Assembly (NCBI GenBank): GCA_964345225.1
Contig: CAYFQB010000017.1
Location: 31,516-95,515 of the forward strand
Direction: 5' to 3'
From: CAYFQB01 sp964345225
Lineage (GTDB): Bacteria > Nitrospirota > Thermodesulfovibrionia > Thermodesulfovibrionales > UBA6898
Length of the DNA stretch: 64,000 nt
A program made the translations under genes and the position numbers. Shown piece after piece: positions 9,077 to 17,945 of the stretch. Numbering within the stretch: position 1 is the first letter of the stretch; the number at the start of each line of letters is the position of its first letter. Under the pieces are notes generated by a model. That model searched no databases and was not told the DNA's origin. It saw nothing but the letters and a program-made list of their open reading frames with translations.

Positions 9077-9769
9077 ATGGACAAGAGAAAACATAAGAGA
9101 TTCATAGTAGAAAATATGGATATACATGCCAAAACACTTTTAACAACCGAGATAGAGCTCCTTGATATAAGCCTTGGGGGTGCATGTATAAAGTCATCAA
9201 AAAGTCTGAATATTGGTGGTAATTATCTAATAAAGCTTCAAAATGAAAACATAATCATCCCGATCAAGTGTACAGTTGTATGGGAGAAATTAAGCGGGAG
9301 TCTGTATAACGATGGAGGAGATTTTATTCCTATGTACACAGCCGGGCTTAAATTTAAGGATGTTTCTATAGAAAGGCTGGAAGATTTGAAGGATTTTATC
9401 GGTAGATTTGACTATCCGGAAGAAAAAAAGATAAGCGATGAAAAAAGATTAAGCGGCCTTAGATTTAAAATTATTACTAGAGAAAAAGTAAGCCTGAAAT
9501 ATCAAAATACAAACATCGTCAAGGAGATAAGCCTTGGAGGTATACTCGTAGAAACTAATTATGAGATCCCCGCAGAAAGCAAGTTGCCTATGGAACTCTC
9601 CATACCCGGGGAGGATCACCCGATAAAGTTTTATGGCAGGGTTGCCTTTTGCACCGATGTGACATATAAAGAGCCAAAAAGTTTTAATATCGGAATTGAG
9701 TTTTTGGACATGAAAGAAGATGACAAGTCAATCCTGAGTAAGTTTATCCAATTTCTCTCCGAGATATAG
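9077..9769 (+). CDS. Tandem PilZ-domain protein, cyclic-di-GMP receptor candidate
   Basis: The 230-residue cytoplasmic protein has two PilZ-like halves. The first carries the ligand motifs RKHKR (RxxxR, residues 4-8) and DISLGG (near 31-36). The second (from about residue 128) keeps ISLGG but its arginine motif is spaced RLSGLR, not RxxxR, so it may not bind ligand. It ends with an acidic helix. The gene faces pilR across a 113-nt gap. With the MshEN-like start of PilB in the facing operon, a role in cyclic-di-GMP control of pili is plausible but unproven. There is no Shine-Dalgarno; TAGAAT ends six nucleotides before the ATG. Confidence 0.85.
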   Translation: MDKRKHKRFIVENMDIHAKTLLTTEIELLDISLGGACIKSSKSLNIGGNYLIKLQNENIIIPIKCTVVWEKLSGSLYNDGGDFIPMYTAGLKFKDVSIERLEDLKDFIGRFDYPEEKKISDEKRLSGLRFKIITREKVSLKYQNTNIVKEISLGGILVETNYEIPAESKLPMELSIPGEDHPIKFYGRVAFCTDVTYKEPKSFNIGIEFLDMKEDDKSILSKFIQFLSEI

Positions 9770-9882
9770 AAAATACTTTTCAATTAATAAAAGTCCCCTG
9801 GATCTCATAAAACCCAACACTAAAGAAATACACCTTACACTAAAATCGATAATTTAAAAGAATGTTCTTTTTGATAGGGAGT

Positions 9883-11238
9883 TTATAAACCGTACTTTTT
9901 CATTTTATTGAAGAGGCTCTTCCTGCTTATTCCGAGGGATTTGGCCACTTTCTGCCTCTGCCACCGCGATTTAATAAGTGCCTCCTGAATTAGCTTTTTC
10001 TCTTCATTCTCTTTAATACTGTTGACTTTTTCTTTTACATTTATACTGGCAGGCGAATAGGCCATGCTATTTTCGGATAAAAGTCCAAGCATTGTATCTC
10101 CTCTAATAATATTGCCTTCCTCAAGTATCATTGTCCCCTGAATAAGATTCTCCATCTCCCTAACATTGCCCTGCCATGGATATGTTAATAAAAATTTCAT
10201 TGCCTTATTGTCAAAACCCTCCATATTCTTTCCTATGTCTTTAGAATATTTTTTTAGGAACTTCTCAGACAGTGCAGGGATATCCTCTATCCTTTCTCTT
10301 AAAGGCGGTATGTGTATCTCAAAAACCCTTATCCTGTACAAAAGGTCCTCTCTGAACCTCTTGTGCTTAACTTCGTTATCAATATTTTTATTGGTTGCTG
10401 AGATTACCCTGACATCAACCTTTATGGGCTTTGTACCTCCAAGCCTCTCTATCTCTTTTTCCTGAAGAACCCTGAGGAGCTTAGCCTGAAGTCCCAGTGA
10501 TATATCCCCTATTTCATCCAGCAGAATAGTACCTCCATTAGCCCTTTCGAATTTCCCTATATGTGGTTTTACAGCACCTGTGAATGCTCCCTTTTCATAG
10601 CCAAATAACTCTGCCTCAAGCAGGGTCTCGGGTATTGCAGCACAATTGATGCTAATAAAAGGGCCTTCTTTTCTGTTACTTATCTTATGAATTGTTTTTG
10701 CAAAAAGTTCTTTCCCGGAACCGCTTTCGCCTAATATAAGTACGGTTACATCTGTCCTGCTAACTCTTTTGGAAAGTTCCACAGCCTTCACCATTCCAGG
10801 GCTTCTTGCAATAATCTCTTCTACTGAAATATTTTCTATTGCCTGCTGTCTTAACTCTTCGATCTCCTGTTCAAGTTCGTATTTATCGAGTGCCCTGCTT
10901 ATAACCGTTCTAACTATCTCTATATCAATCGGCTTTGTAAAGAAATCATAAGCGCCTTCTTTTATTGCCTTTAGAGCAAACTCTTTTGAACTATATGCTG
11001 TTATCATTATGACGGGCATTCGGTACCCCTTTGTCCTTATACTCTCAAGAACTTCAAGGCCGCTCATCCCCGGCATTCTTTCATCAAGCAATACAAGGCT
11101 GTAATCCTTTGCTGGAATTAATTCAAGCGCTTCTTTCCCGCTAGAAGTTATATCATAATCATGACCTTCCTTTTTTATAAACTCTCCCATAAAAAACTGG
11201 ATTCCGGGGTCATCATCAACAATCAATATTCTATGCAT
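9883..11238 (-). CDS. pilR: Sigma-54-dependent response regulator, PilR-like
   Basis: The 451-residue NtrC-type regulator has a receiver domain with acidic pocket D8-D10 and phospho-acceptor D52 (LLDERMPG). An AAA+ domain follows, with Walker A GESGSGKE and the sigma-54 contact loop GAFTGA, and a Fis-type helix-turn-helix lies at the C-terminus (SLGISRKSLFNKMKK). I start it at the ATG 11238: the in-frame GTG at 11244 lies inside the GGGAGGTG ribosome-binding site. It overlaps the kinase gene by 8 nt. The position after pilB-pilC-pilS supports the pilus regulator PilR. Confidence 0.93.
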   Translation of the reverse strand: MHRILIVDDDPGIQFFMGEFIKKEGHDYDITSSGKEALELIPAKDYSLVLLDERMPGMSGLEVLESIRTKGYRMPVIMITAYSSKEFALKAIKEGAYDFFTKPIDIEIVRTVISRALDKYELEQEIEELRQQAIENISVEEIIARSPGMVKAVELSKRVSRTDVTVLILGESGSGKELFAKTIHKISNRKEGPFISINCAAIPETLLEAELFGYEKGAFTGAVKPHIGKFERANGGTILLDEIGDISLGLQAKLLRVLQEKEIERLGGTKPIKVDVRVISATNKNIDNEVKHKRFREDLLYRIRVFEIHIPPLRERIEDIPALSEKFLKKYSKDIGKNMEGFDNKAMKFLLTYPWQGNVREMENLIQGTMILEEGNIIRGDTMLGLLSENSMAYSPASINVKEKVNSIKENEEKKLIQEALIKSRWQRQKVAKSLGISRKSLFNKMKKYGL

Positions 11239-12586
11239 AAGCACCTCCCAGCAGTATTATAGAGAATTTTGTATTTTTTTCTGAAGACTCAACATTGATC
11301 TGCCCGCCTGTATTGCTGATAATATCAGCTGCTATCTTCAATCCCATCCCATGGCCATTTGCCTTGGTAGTGAATCCTTCTTCAAAAATCCTGTTTACAA
11401 TATCCTTATCAATAACTGAAGAGCTGATAACCTCAATAACAGCCTTATTTTTATCATTCTTTGACCTGATAATTATCTCTCCATCTTTATCAGCAGATTC
11501 AAAGGCATTAAGTATCACATTATAAAAAGCCTGGCTTAATCTCTCATCTATGTTGTAGATCTCAATGGTCTCGTCGTACTCTTCTATCACTCTTAAATTC
11601 TTCATCTTTTCTTTCTGACTGCACAGCAGTACTATCCTGTGAAGCATCTCTTTTATACTAACCGTCTCTATCTTTTCCTTTGCAAGAAGATTGTCAACAA
11701 CACGGTTCAGCCTGTCTATTTCTTTCATGACCTCTTCTATGTATATCTTCTTCGTATCCTGTTCACTCATATCCTCGTATATCATTTGAGTAATGCCTTT
11801 CATCGCTGCCAAAGGGTTCCTCACTTCATGTGCCATTTCCCTCACCAGCGTGCCGATACTTGCAAGACGTTCAGCATGTTTCATCTTTTCACGAATCTGC
11901 TTAATCCCTGTATTATCCTTTAGACTGAAAACCGCTCCTTCGACCCCGGTGCTAACGGTTATCGGAGAGACTGAGTAACCTATTACTTTTTCCCTGCCGT
12001 TAACCTTATAAATTATATCACCTGATTCTACCTTGTTTTTAAAAACCTTTTCTATAACTACGTCTATTTCCCCTATTTTATCTTTTAAATTTCTGCCGAT
12101 AAAATCTTTCTGTGTGCATTCTAAAATATTGCATGCTTGTCTATTAGCCATTTTTATCGTCGCTTTTTTATCTATCGTAATTATTCCGCCTGAAATATTC
12201 TCAAGAATCGTAAAATATTGTCTGAAGGAGGAAGCCATCTTTGTAAAATCTTTTCCGAGCAAACTGAATTCATCGATATTCCCAGTTCCTTCCCTGAGGA
12301 GTTTTTTTACAGGCCTCAATATGGAATATGCAACGACAATACCTGCAAACAAAGCCCCCGCTGCCGTTACTAAAGTCCAGATAATTGCAAAATTATAGAT
12401 AGATGTCAATTCCTCTTTACTTACTGTATGATATCTCAAAGCCGAATTCATTTTTTCAAGAAGTACAAAAGAAGGGCCGAATGCAAATATTGTAAAAAAC
12501 AGGGGTAGTATGATGAAAAAACTCATATAGAACTTTTTCTTTAAAAAAAGTCCTATTATCTTCTCATAACATTTATCATATCCCAT
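11231..12586 (-). CDS. pilS: Membrane sensor histidine kinase, PilS-like
   Basis: This 451-residue kinase would phosphorylate the adjacent regulator. Two membrane segments (about residues 20-42 and 66-90) enclose a very short outer loop. A PAS domain (about 125-230), the phosphorylation helix with H253 in MAHEVRNPLAAMKG, and an HATPase domain with N and G boxes (NVILNAFESA; GHGMGLKI) follow. P. aeruginosa PilS has six membrane helices, so this one differs. The ATG at 12586 overlaps the pilC 3' end by 31 nt. Met21 (12526) is an alternative start; neither has a strong ribosome-binding site. Confidence 0.88.
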   Translation of the reverse strand: MGYDKCYEKIIGLFLKKKFYMSFFIILPLFFTIFAFGPSFVLLEKMNSALRYHTVSKEELTSIYNFAIIWTLVTAAGALFAGIVVAYSILRPVKKLLREGTGNIDEFSLLGKDFTKMASSFRQYFTILENISGGIITIDKKATIKMANRQACNILECTQKDFIGRNLKDKIGEIDVVIEKVFKNKVESGDIIYKVNGREKVIGYSVSPITVSTGVEGAVFSLKDNTGIKQIREKMKHAERLASIGTLVREMAHEVRNPLAAMKGITQMIYEDMSEQDTKKIYIEEVMKEIDRLNRVVDNLLAKEKIETVSIKEMLHRIVLLCSQKEKMKNLRVIEEYDETIEIYNIDERLSQAFYNVILNAFESADKDGEIIIRSKNDKNKAVIEVISSSVIDKDIVNRIFEEGFTTKANGHGMGLKIAADIISNTGGQINVESSEKNTKFSIILLGGAYA

Positions 12587-13764
12587 ATCGGAAGAAATAT
12601 AGCAAGCGCTAAAAATAAAATTACACCGCCAATTAAAATTAGTAAAATCGGTTCAATTGTGGTGGATAAATTTCTTATCGAATATTCCACCTCAAGATCA
12701 TAATAGTCAGAGACCTTGTTGAGCATTTCATCCAGAGCACCTGTTTCTTCGCCCACCGCAACCATCTGAACAACCATCGGCGGGAAAACTCCCGTCGTGA
12801 CCATTGGTTTGGCAATTCCTCTCCCCTCACGAACGTTTTCCTTAATTATCTCAACAGCCCTTTCTATTATTACATTCCCGATAGTGCCTGACAATATATC
12901 GAGGGTTTTTAACATCGGGATACCGCTTCTGTAAAGTGTTGCAAATATTCTTGCAAATCTTGACATCAAAGACTTCTCAACAACTGTGCCTATCAATGGT
13001 ATCCATAACTGGAATTTATCCCAATACCATCTGCCTGAGGGAGTTCTAATATAAACCTTAAATCCCAAATATAGTGCTACAACAAACGCTACTATCAGAG
13101 GCCAGAATTTTAATATAAATTTATTAATAAAGATAAGCGCTCTTGTTGGCCAAGGCAGAGCAACTTTAGAGGTAGCATACATTTTAGCAAACTCGGGTAC
13201 AACTAAAGTTGTTAGTATAATGAATGCTATAACTATAGCAGCAACTACTATTTTAGGATATCTGGTAGCGGTTTTTATTCTTGCCCGTGTCTCGGCTTCA
13301 TGTTCAAGCAGGGCTGCAATTTTTTCGAGCATATCATCGAGGACACCTGCTTCTTCACCTACCTTGATCATGCTGATGTATAGCGGCGAAAAAAGTTTTG
13401 GAAATCTCGACAGTGCCTCTGAAAATGAACTGCCTCCTTCAACGTCTTTTCTTATTGCTATTATCGCTTCCTTAAGCTTTGTGCTTTTTGTCTGCTCTGA
13501 AAGAGTATCAAGGCTTCTTACAAAAGAGACGCCTGAAGCTACGAGTGTGGACAACTGACGGCTGAATACAATCAGGTCTTCTGGCTTAACTCTTCCAAAT
13601 ATCTGAAATGAGTATGAAACCTGTTTTTTAACCTCATCGATTTTTACAGGTATATAACCCTTGGAAAAAAGCTGTTCAGCAACAGCTTCGTTATTCAGTC
13701 CTTCAATAAAGCCTGTTATAACTTCACCCTTATTATTTCTGGCTCTATAACTATAACTTGGCAC
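12556..13764 (-). CDS. pilC: Type IV pilus inner-membrane platform protein
   Basis: PilC/GspF forms the inner-membrane platform that couples the assembly ATPase to pilin insertion. The 402 residues contain the two homologous T2SSF domains: FSRQLSTLVASGVSFVRSLD near residue 83 and its second copy FARIFATLYRSGIPMLKTLD near 268. Three hydrophobic segments lie near 170-190, 215-230 and 370-392, as usual. It begins 3 nt after the pilB stop. The pilB-pilC-pilS-pilR order is that of type IV pilus loci rather than type II secretion. Confidence 0.95.
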   Translation of the reverse strand: MPSYSYRARNNKGEVITGFIEGLNNEAVAEQLFSKGYIPVKIDEVKKQVSYSFQIFGRVKPEDLIVFSRQLSTLVASGVSFVRSLDTLSEQTKSTKLKEAIIAIRKDVEGGSSFSEALSRFPKLFSPLYISMIKVGEEAGVLDDMLEKIAALLEHEAETRARIKTATRYPKIVVAAIVIAFIILTTLVVPEFAKMYATSKVALPWPTRALIFINKFILKFWPLIVAFVVALYLGFKVYIRTPSGRWYWDKFQLWIPLIGTVVEKSLMSRFARIFATLYRSGIPMLKTLDILSGTIGNVIIERAVEIIKENVREGRGIAKPMVTTGVFPPMVVQMVAVGEETGALDEMLNKVSDYYDLEVEYSIRNLSTTIEPILLILIGGVILFLALAIFLPIWDMINVMRR

Positions 13765-13767
13765 AGA

Positions 13768-15447
13768 TTATTCAGTCTCCTGTGTAACCCTTATTACCTC
13801 ATCTATAGTTGTCAGACCCTTTGTGGCTTTTAATAGACCCTCTTCTCTCATAGTCATGAACCCTTCCCTGACGGCATAATTCCTTATCTCACTTGCAGTG
13901 GCCTTCTGAATAATAAGTCCCTTAATCCCTTCAGTAATCAAAAGAAGCTCGAATAATCCTTCCCTGCCGATATAGCCGGTAAACCTGCAATCATTGCATC
14001 CAGTTCCTTTAACAAGCCTGAACTCGCCTTTGAGACCGATTTCTGACAGTATTTCAGGGGCATCGGAATATTTCTCAGCACAATGAGGACATACCTTTCG
14101 AATAAGTTTCTGTGCAACAATACCTACCAGTGATGATGTTATCAGAAAGGGTTCCACTCCCATATCAATGAGACGGGCAATAGCTCCGACAGCATCATTA
14201 GTATGAAGGGTGCTAAAGACCAAATGACCTGTAAGGGCGGCATGGGTTGCTATGGATGCAGTTTCAAGGTCTCTTATCTCGCCAACCATTACAATATCAG
14301 GATCCTGTCTTAAGATTGACCTCAGCCCGCTCGCAAATGTGAGGCCTGCCTTTGGGTTAACCTGTACCTGATTTATCAATTTGAGATTATACTCGATGGG
14401 ATCCTCAACTGTTATTATATTTTTCTCTATTGTGCTTATACTTTTGAGCGCAGAATAAAGCGTTGTTGTCTTACCGCTTCCGGTAGGACCTGTTGCAAGG
14501 ATGAAGCCGTAAGGTTTCTTAATCAGTTTTATAAACTTGCTTAGAGTTTCCTCTGAAAATCCAAGCTCTGTCAAAGGGGGCAGGCCTTCAGTCTTCTCAA
14601 GAAGCCTTAACACAACCTTCTCTCCATAAAGGGTGGGCATTGTTGAAGTTCTTATGTCAAGATGCCTTCCCTCTAAAGTTACCGGGAATCTGCCGTCCTG
14701 CGGAATCCTTTTTTCAGCGATATCAATACCCGAAAGTATCTTGACCCTTGATATTATTCCTGCATGCATATGTTTTGGCGGAGTCATTACTTCATGGAGT
14801 ATGCCATCCACTCTGTATCTAACTCTGAGAGAATCAGCATCAGCTTCTATATGAATATCACTTGCCCTGTCTCGTACAGCCTGAGTGATTACCAGATTTA
14901 CAAGCTTTACAACAGGAGTTTCATCTACAAGTTCCTCCATGTCTAATAATCTTTCTTCTTCAGAGGGATAACCTGTATCTCTAAGGTCTCTTATCATTTC
15001 TTCAACAGCACCAGTAACCCTGTAGTATTTATCATAAGCCTTAAATAGCTCTTTCTCTGCAACAATAACAGTATTCACAGGAATCTTTGTGTACCTTCTG
15101 ATATCATCAACAGCAAAAACATCCAGGGGGTCAGCCATCGCAATAGTAAGCACCCCTTCTTTAACTCCAATAGGCAGGATTCTATGTTTTCTTGCAAGAG
15201 ATTCCGGCACTATTTTTACTACCTCTTGTTCTATTCTTATATCTTTCATTTCAACAAAAGGTATTCCAAGTTGCTTGCCCAGAATCTTTGCCATTTCTAC
15301 TTCAGCAATAAATCCAAGACTGATTAGAACTTCTCCAAGCCTTTTGCCGAGCCTCTTCTGTTCATTAAGTGCCTTCTCAAGATGCTCCTTGGTTATCGCA
15401 CCTTCCTCAATTAGCATTTCTCCAAGCATTTTCTTTGTAAAAGCCAT
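13768..15447 (-). CDS. pilB: Type IV pilus assembly ATPase PilB with MshEN-like N-terminus
   Basis: PilB is the cytoplasmic hexameric ATPase that powers pilus extension. Residues 1-65 resemble the cyclic-di-GMP-binding MshEN fold (RLGEVLISLGFI, then LGKQLGIPF). The motor has Walker A GPTGSGKTTT at 320-329, an Asp box (ITVEDPIEY), Walker B around IVMVGEIRD and a His box (TLHTND). The zinc site is C453, C456, C484 and C487. Length 559 fits PilB. It begins 5 nt after the lptD stop and ends 3 nt before pilC, so the genes are surely cotranscribed. Confidence 0.96.
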   Translation of the reverse strand: MAFTKKMLGEMLIEEGAITKEHLEKALNEQKRLGKRLGEVLISLGFIAEVEMAKILGKQLGIPFVEMKDIRIEQEVVKIVPESLARKHRILPIGVKEGVLTIAMADPLDVFAVDDIRRYTKIPVNTVIVAEKELFKAYDKYYRVTGAVEEMIRDLRDTGYPSEEERLLDMEELVDETPVVKLVNLVITQAVRDRASDIHIEADADSLRVRYRVDGILHEVMTPPKHMHAGIISRVKILSGIDIAEKRIPQDGRFPVTLEGRHLDIRTSTMPTLYGEKVVLRLLEKTEGLPPLTELGFSEETLSKFIKLIKKPYGFILATGPTGSGKTTTLYSALKSISTIEKNIITVEDPIEYNLKLINQVQVNPKAGLTFASGLRSILRQDPDIVMVGEIRDLETASIATHAALTGHLVFSTLHTNDAVGAIARLIDMGVEPFLITSSLVGIVAQKLIRKVCPHCAEKYSDAPEILSEIGLKGEFRLVKGTGCNDCRFTGYIGREGLFELLLITEGIKGLIIQKATASEIRNYAVREGFMTMREEGLLKATKGLTTIDEVIRVTQETE

Positions 15448-15452
15448 AACCT

Positions 15453-17486
15453 TTACCTTTTAGAAACTTTTGAAATACCTGTAAGTTCAAACATGACAAG
15501 CAATGTAAAATCACCTGGTTTTTTTGTAAACTCCAGGTTTATGCCCCAGCACTGTCTCAAATACCCCAGGCTAAGAGCAATATCCCTTATGCTATCTCTT
15601 TCTGCATCATACCAGAGTCTACCAGCCAACTGCAAGAATTTATAGGGGTTAAACTCCATTTGTGCATGGAAAAGCATTATATCTTCTTCCCTGTTATATC
15701 TCTGTCCAAATGAGAGGCTAATCTTCGAAACGTTAAAGCTCATATCAGAACTTACAGTCTCAAAATCTCCTGTGTGCACGTTATAATCTGCTGCTATTTT
15801 CAGCATAACAGGTTCTTTTATTCCAGCTTCGATTGCCAGAGGCAGGAAAGGCCTGTCGCCAAGGTATGCCTCAACCCCCTGGGTAATCCTCAATAAAAAT
15901 ATTTCTTTATCCCTGTCCATTATCCTGTTTAAAACACTGAGTTCGAGCCTTGAGGTTCTTTTATAAAGTTCGGAAGAATCGAAAACCGGAAGGTCATTCT
16001 CAGAAGTTGATATATAATGATATCTGACCGAAGGTTCTACAACGTGTGTCAAATACGAATACTTCCTGAACAGTCTAGTATGGCCGATGATATCATATTC
16101 AAATGCAGACCTTTGGACAGAGTTATCATCTATATTCTCATTCCTGTAAAAAGAATATGCCGTTCCCCTTAAGGAAACCGTCTGTGAAACAACATATTCT
16201 TTCCCTATCGAATATAAAAGTTTCGGGTAAACGTCGATTCTTCCGGCAGACAATCCCTCTTCACGCCATAAGTTTGCTGCATTTACAATGGATGAGAACA
16301 TAAAGCTTCCCATTCTGCGATAATTTAAGACGTATCCTGCCTCCGGGAGTTTATGTGGAACTTCCCCGTTATCATACTTCAGATCTACCCAGTACTGTGA
16401 AAGAAGATAAAGCCTTGAATTTGTGAAATTAGTATTCAGTTCCCCTGTTGACTCAAGAAATCGTTGTGTACGCACCTCTAGATACGGGCTGTATTCACTG
16501 TAATAATCTTCTTCATTTACGTAATTGATACTTAAAAAACCGCCTAATTTTCCTGCATAGCGGTTTTCGTGCAGGGCGCTAATCTCCCAGAAATCCTTTT
16601 TCAACTCTGAATCCCTGATATGATAGGCCCACCAATTGCTTTTAATTCCACCGGGTTTGATAAAACGATACTCTGCACCGGTACCTATACCGCGCTCACT
16701 GTATATATCAAGAATAAAGGTGGCATCCCTGTTTTCAGATATAGCCCAGAAAAAAGGTACATTCAGGCTTAGGCCTCTTGACTTGCTGTAACTAACAACA
16801 GGCATCAAAAAACCTGTCTGTCTCTCAGTAATAATCGGTGCCCATAAATATGGTGTATAAAGAACAGGAACATCTTTTATACGCAACGATACATCCTTTG
16901 CTTTTAATCTCTTCCCTATTAAAGCATCAACTTCTTTACCTTTGAAACACCATGCAGGCACATCTGCATCGCAAGTTGTGAATGATGCCTTGGGGCTGTA
17001 ATAATAATTTTCTCCTCTTTTCTCTATCACTTCTCCTGAAAGATAGTAGTTTCCCTTTTTGTAAAAGACTTCCGCATCAAAAAGTTTCCCCGTCTTTGCA
17101 TCTATGTTTAACTCGGCCCTTTTTGCTTTTATGGAGATATTTTCGTCATCATAAAGGACATTGCCTTCTGCAACAAGCTCAGATGTTTCCTCATAGTATG
17201 TAATTTCATCTGCTTTAGTAATAGAGCCTTCCTTCAGTATTTCTACCGAGCCTCTTGCTGAATATATCTTTGTTTCAGTAAAATATTCCAGGCTGTCGGA
17301 TGTTATAACAATCTGCGGCTCTTCTGCGGAACAATCATTACTAAGCAGTAAACAGTGAGCAGTGAGCAGTAAAAAATATAAAAAAATAATAACAAGCTTT
17401 TTATTTAAAAATAATCCCTTCTGTTGTTTACCAAAGGGGAGCAAAGGGTAATTTTTTTTATTGCTTTTTGTGTCATCGTATCTCAT
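15453..17486 (-). CDS. lptD: LPS-assembly protein LptD
   Basis: LptD is the outer-membrane barrel that inserts lipopolysaccharide into the outer leaflet. The 677-residue protein has an N-terminal OstA/LptA-like domain (VITSDSLEYFTE, repeated GNVLYDDE-type strands, about residues 58-200) and a long C-terminal beta barrel. The family is often longer (about 780 in E. coli). The N-terminus is odd: a 28-residue basic stretch, then a signal core (YFLLLTAHCLLLS) encoded by heptanucleotide repeat. No ribosome-binding site precedes the ATG. It heads the pilB-pilC-pilS-pilR run, which links surface LPS with pilus synthesis. Confidence 0.93.
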   Translation of the reverse strand: MRYDDTKSNKKNYPLLPFGKQQKGLFLNKKLVIIFLYFLLLTAHCLLLSNDCSAEEPQIVITSDSLEYFTETKIYSARGSVEILKEGSITKADEITYYEETSELVAEGNVLYDDENISIKAKRAELNIDAKTGKLFDAEVFYKKGNYYLSGEVIEKRGENYYYSPKASFTTCDADVPAWCFKGKEVDALIGKRLKAKDVSLRIKDVPVLYTPYLWAPIITERQTGFLMPVVSYSKSRGLSLNVPFFWAISENRDATFILDIYSERGIGTGAEYRFIKPGGIKSNWWAYHIRDSELKKDFWEISALHENRYAGKLGGFLSINYVNEEDYYSEYSPYLEVRTQRFLESTGELNTNFTNSRLYLLSQYWVDLKYDNGEVPHKLPEAGYVLNYRRMGSFMFSSIVNAANLWREEGLSAGRIDVYPKLLYSIGKEYVVSQTVSLRGTAYSFYRNENIDDNSVQRSAFEYDIIGHTRLFRKYSYLTHVVEPSVRYHYISTSENDLPVFDSSELYKRTSRLELSVLNRIMDRDKEIFLLRITQGVEAYLGDRPFLPLAIEAGIKEPVMLKIAADYNVHTGDFETVSSDMSFNVSKISLSFGQRYNREEDIMLFHAQMEFNPYKFLQLAGRLWYDAERDSIRDIALSLGYLRQCWGINLEFTKKPGDFTLLVMFELTGISKVSKR
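17338..17379. repeat. Heptanucleotide repeat inside the lptD 5' end
   Basis: Six in-phase 7-mers (variants of GCAGTAA/GCAGTGA/ACAGTGA) lie within codons of the lptD signal peptide. Their complement is the ACTGCTT/ACTGCTC form seen in the intergenic arrays. They encode the hydrophobic core LLLTAHCLLL. Confidence 0.8.
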
Positions 17487-17501
17487 GAATTTCTATATTT
17501 G

Positions 17502-17539
17502 CCCCGTTTAGAAAGTATTGATATTTTCTTCTAACGGGG
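17502..17539 (-). other. Leader hairpin before lptD
   Basis: CCCCGTTTAGAA (17502-17513) pairs with TTCTAACGGGG (17529-17539) with one bulged base, around a 15-nt loop, 16 nt before the lptD ATG. It could be a terminator for plus-strand reading or an mRNA leader element controlling lptD; sequence does not decide. Confidence 0.5.
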
Positions 17540-17930
17540 TTTACTGCTGCCTACTTCCCACTCATCACTCCGAGAGAACTAAAAGTTTACGTCTAACAGT
17601 CACGGTAACGACGCCCGCCCTGTCAAGTAAGTTTTTCTACTTTACAGGGCTCATTTCGGTTGTCGGTTACGTCTGTCGTCTTCGTTTATTTTAGTCTTTA
17701 TCCGTATCTAGTTTTCAATCTTTAATCTGTATTCTGCATTTTGCATTTTGCAATATTCAATTTTCAATTTTCAATTTTTTACTCCTTACTCCTCACCCCT
17801 TACTTTCTACTTTATCTGTACATAAACCCGCCTAAGGCGGGTTAACCTTTACCTGTACCTTTTTTTATTTAGTGATTACTGCTTACTTCCTACTTCTTAC
17901 TTTTTACTACTTACTCCTTACTTTTAAACG
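17536..17930. repeat. Heptanucleotide repeat array with CCCGCC palindrome
   Basis: The gap between folC and lptD (17487-17945) is filled by degenerate 7-mers in one phase: TACTTCC/TACTCCT, a GGTTACG block, TGCATTT, then TTCAATT, then TACTCCT again. An 8-bp palindrome, AACCCGCC-TAA-GGCGGGTT (17825-17843), sits inside and is followed by T-rich heptads, so it may terminate. No gene is supported here. Confidence 0.85.
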
Positions 17931-17945
17931 TGTGCTTTCCCCTCA

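Noticed and set aside
17536..17930. CRISPR array
   Set aside because: The repeats are 7 bp, degenerate and without regular unique spacers; no cas gene is near.
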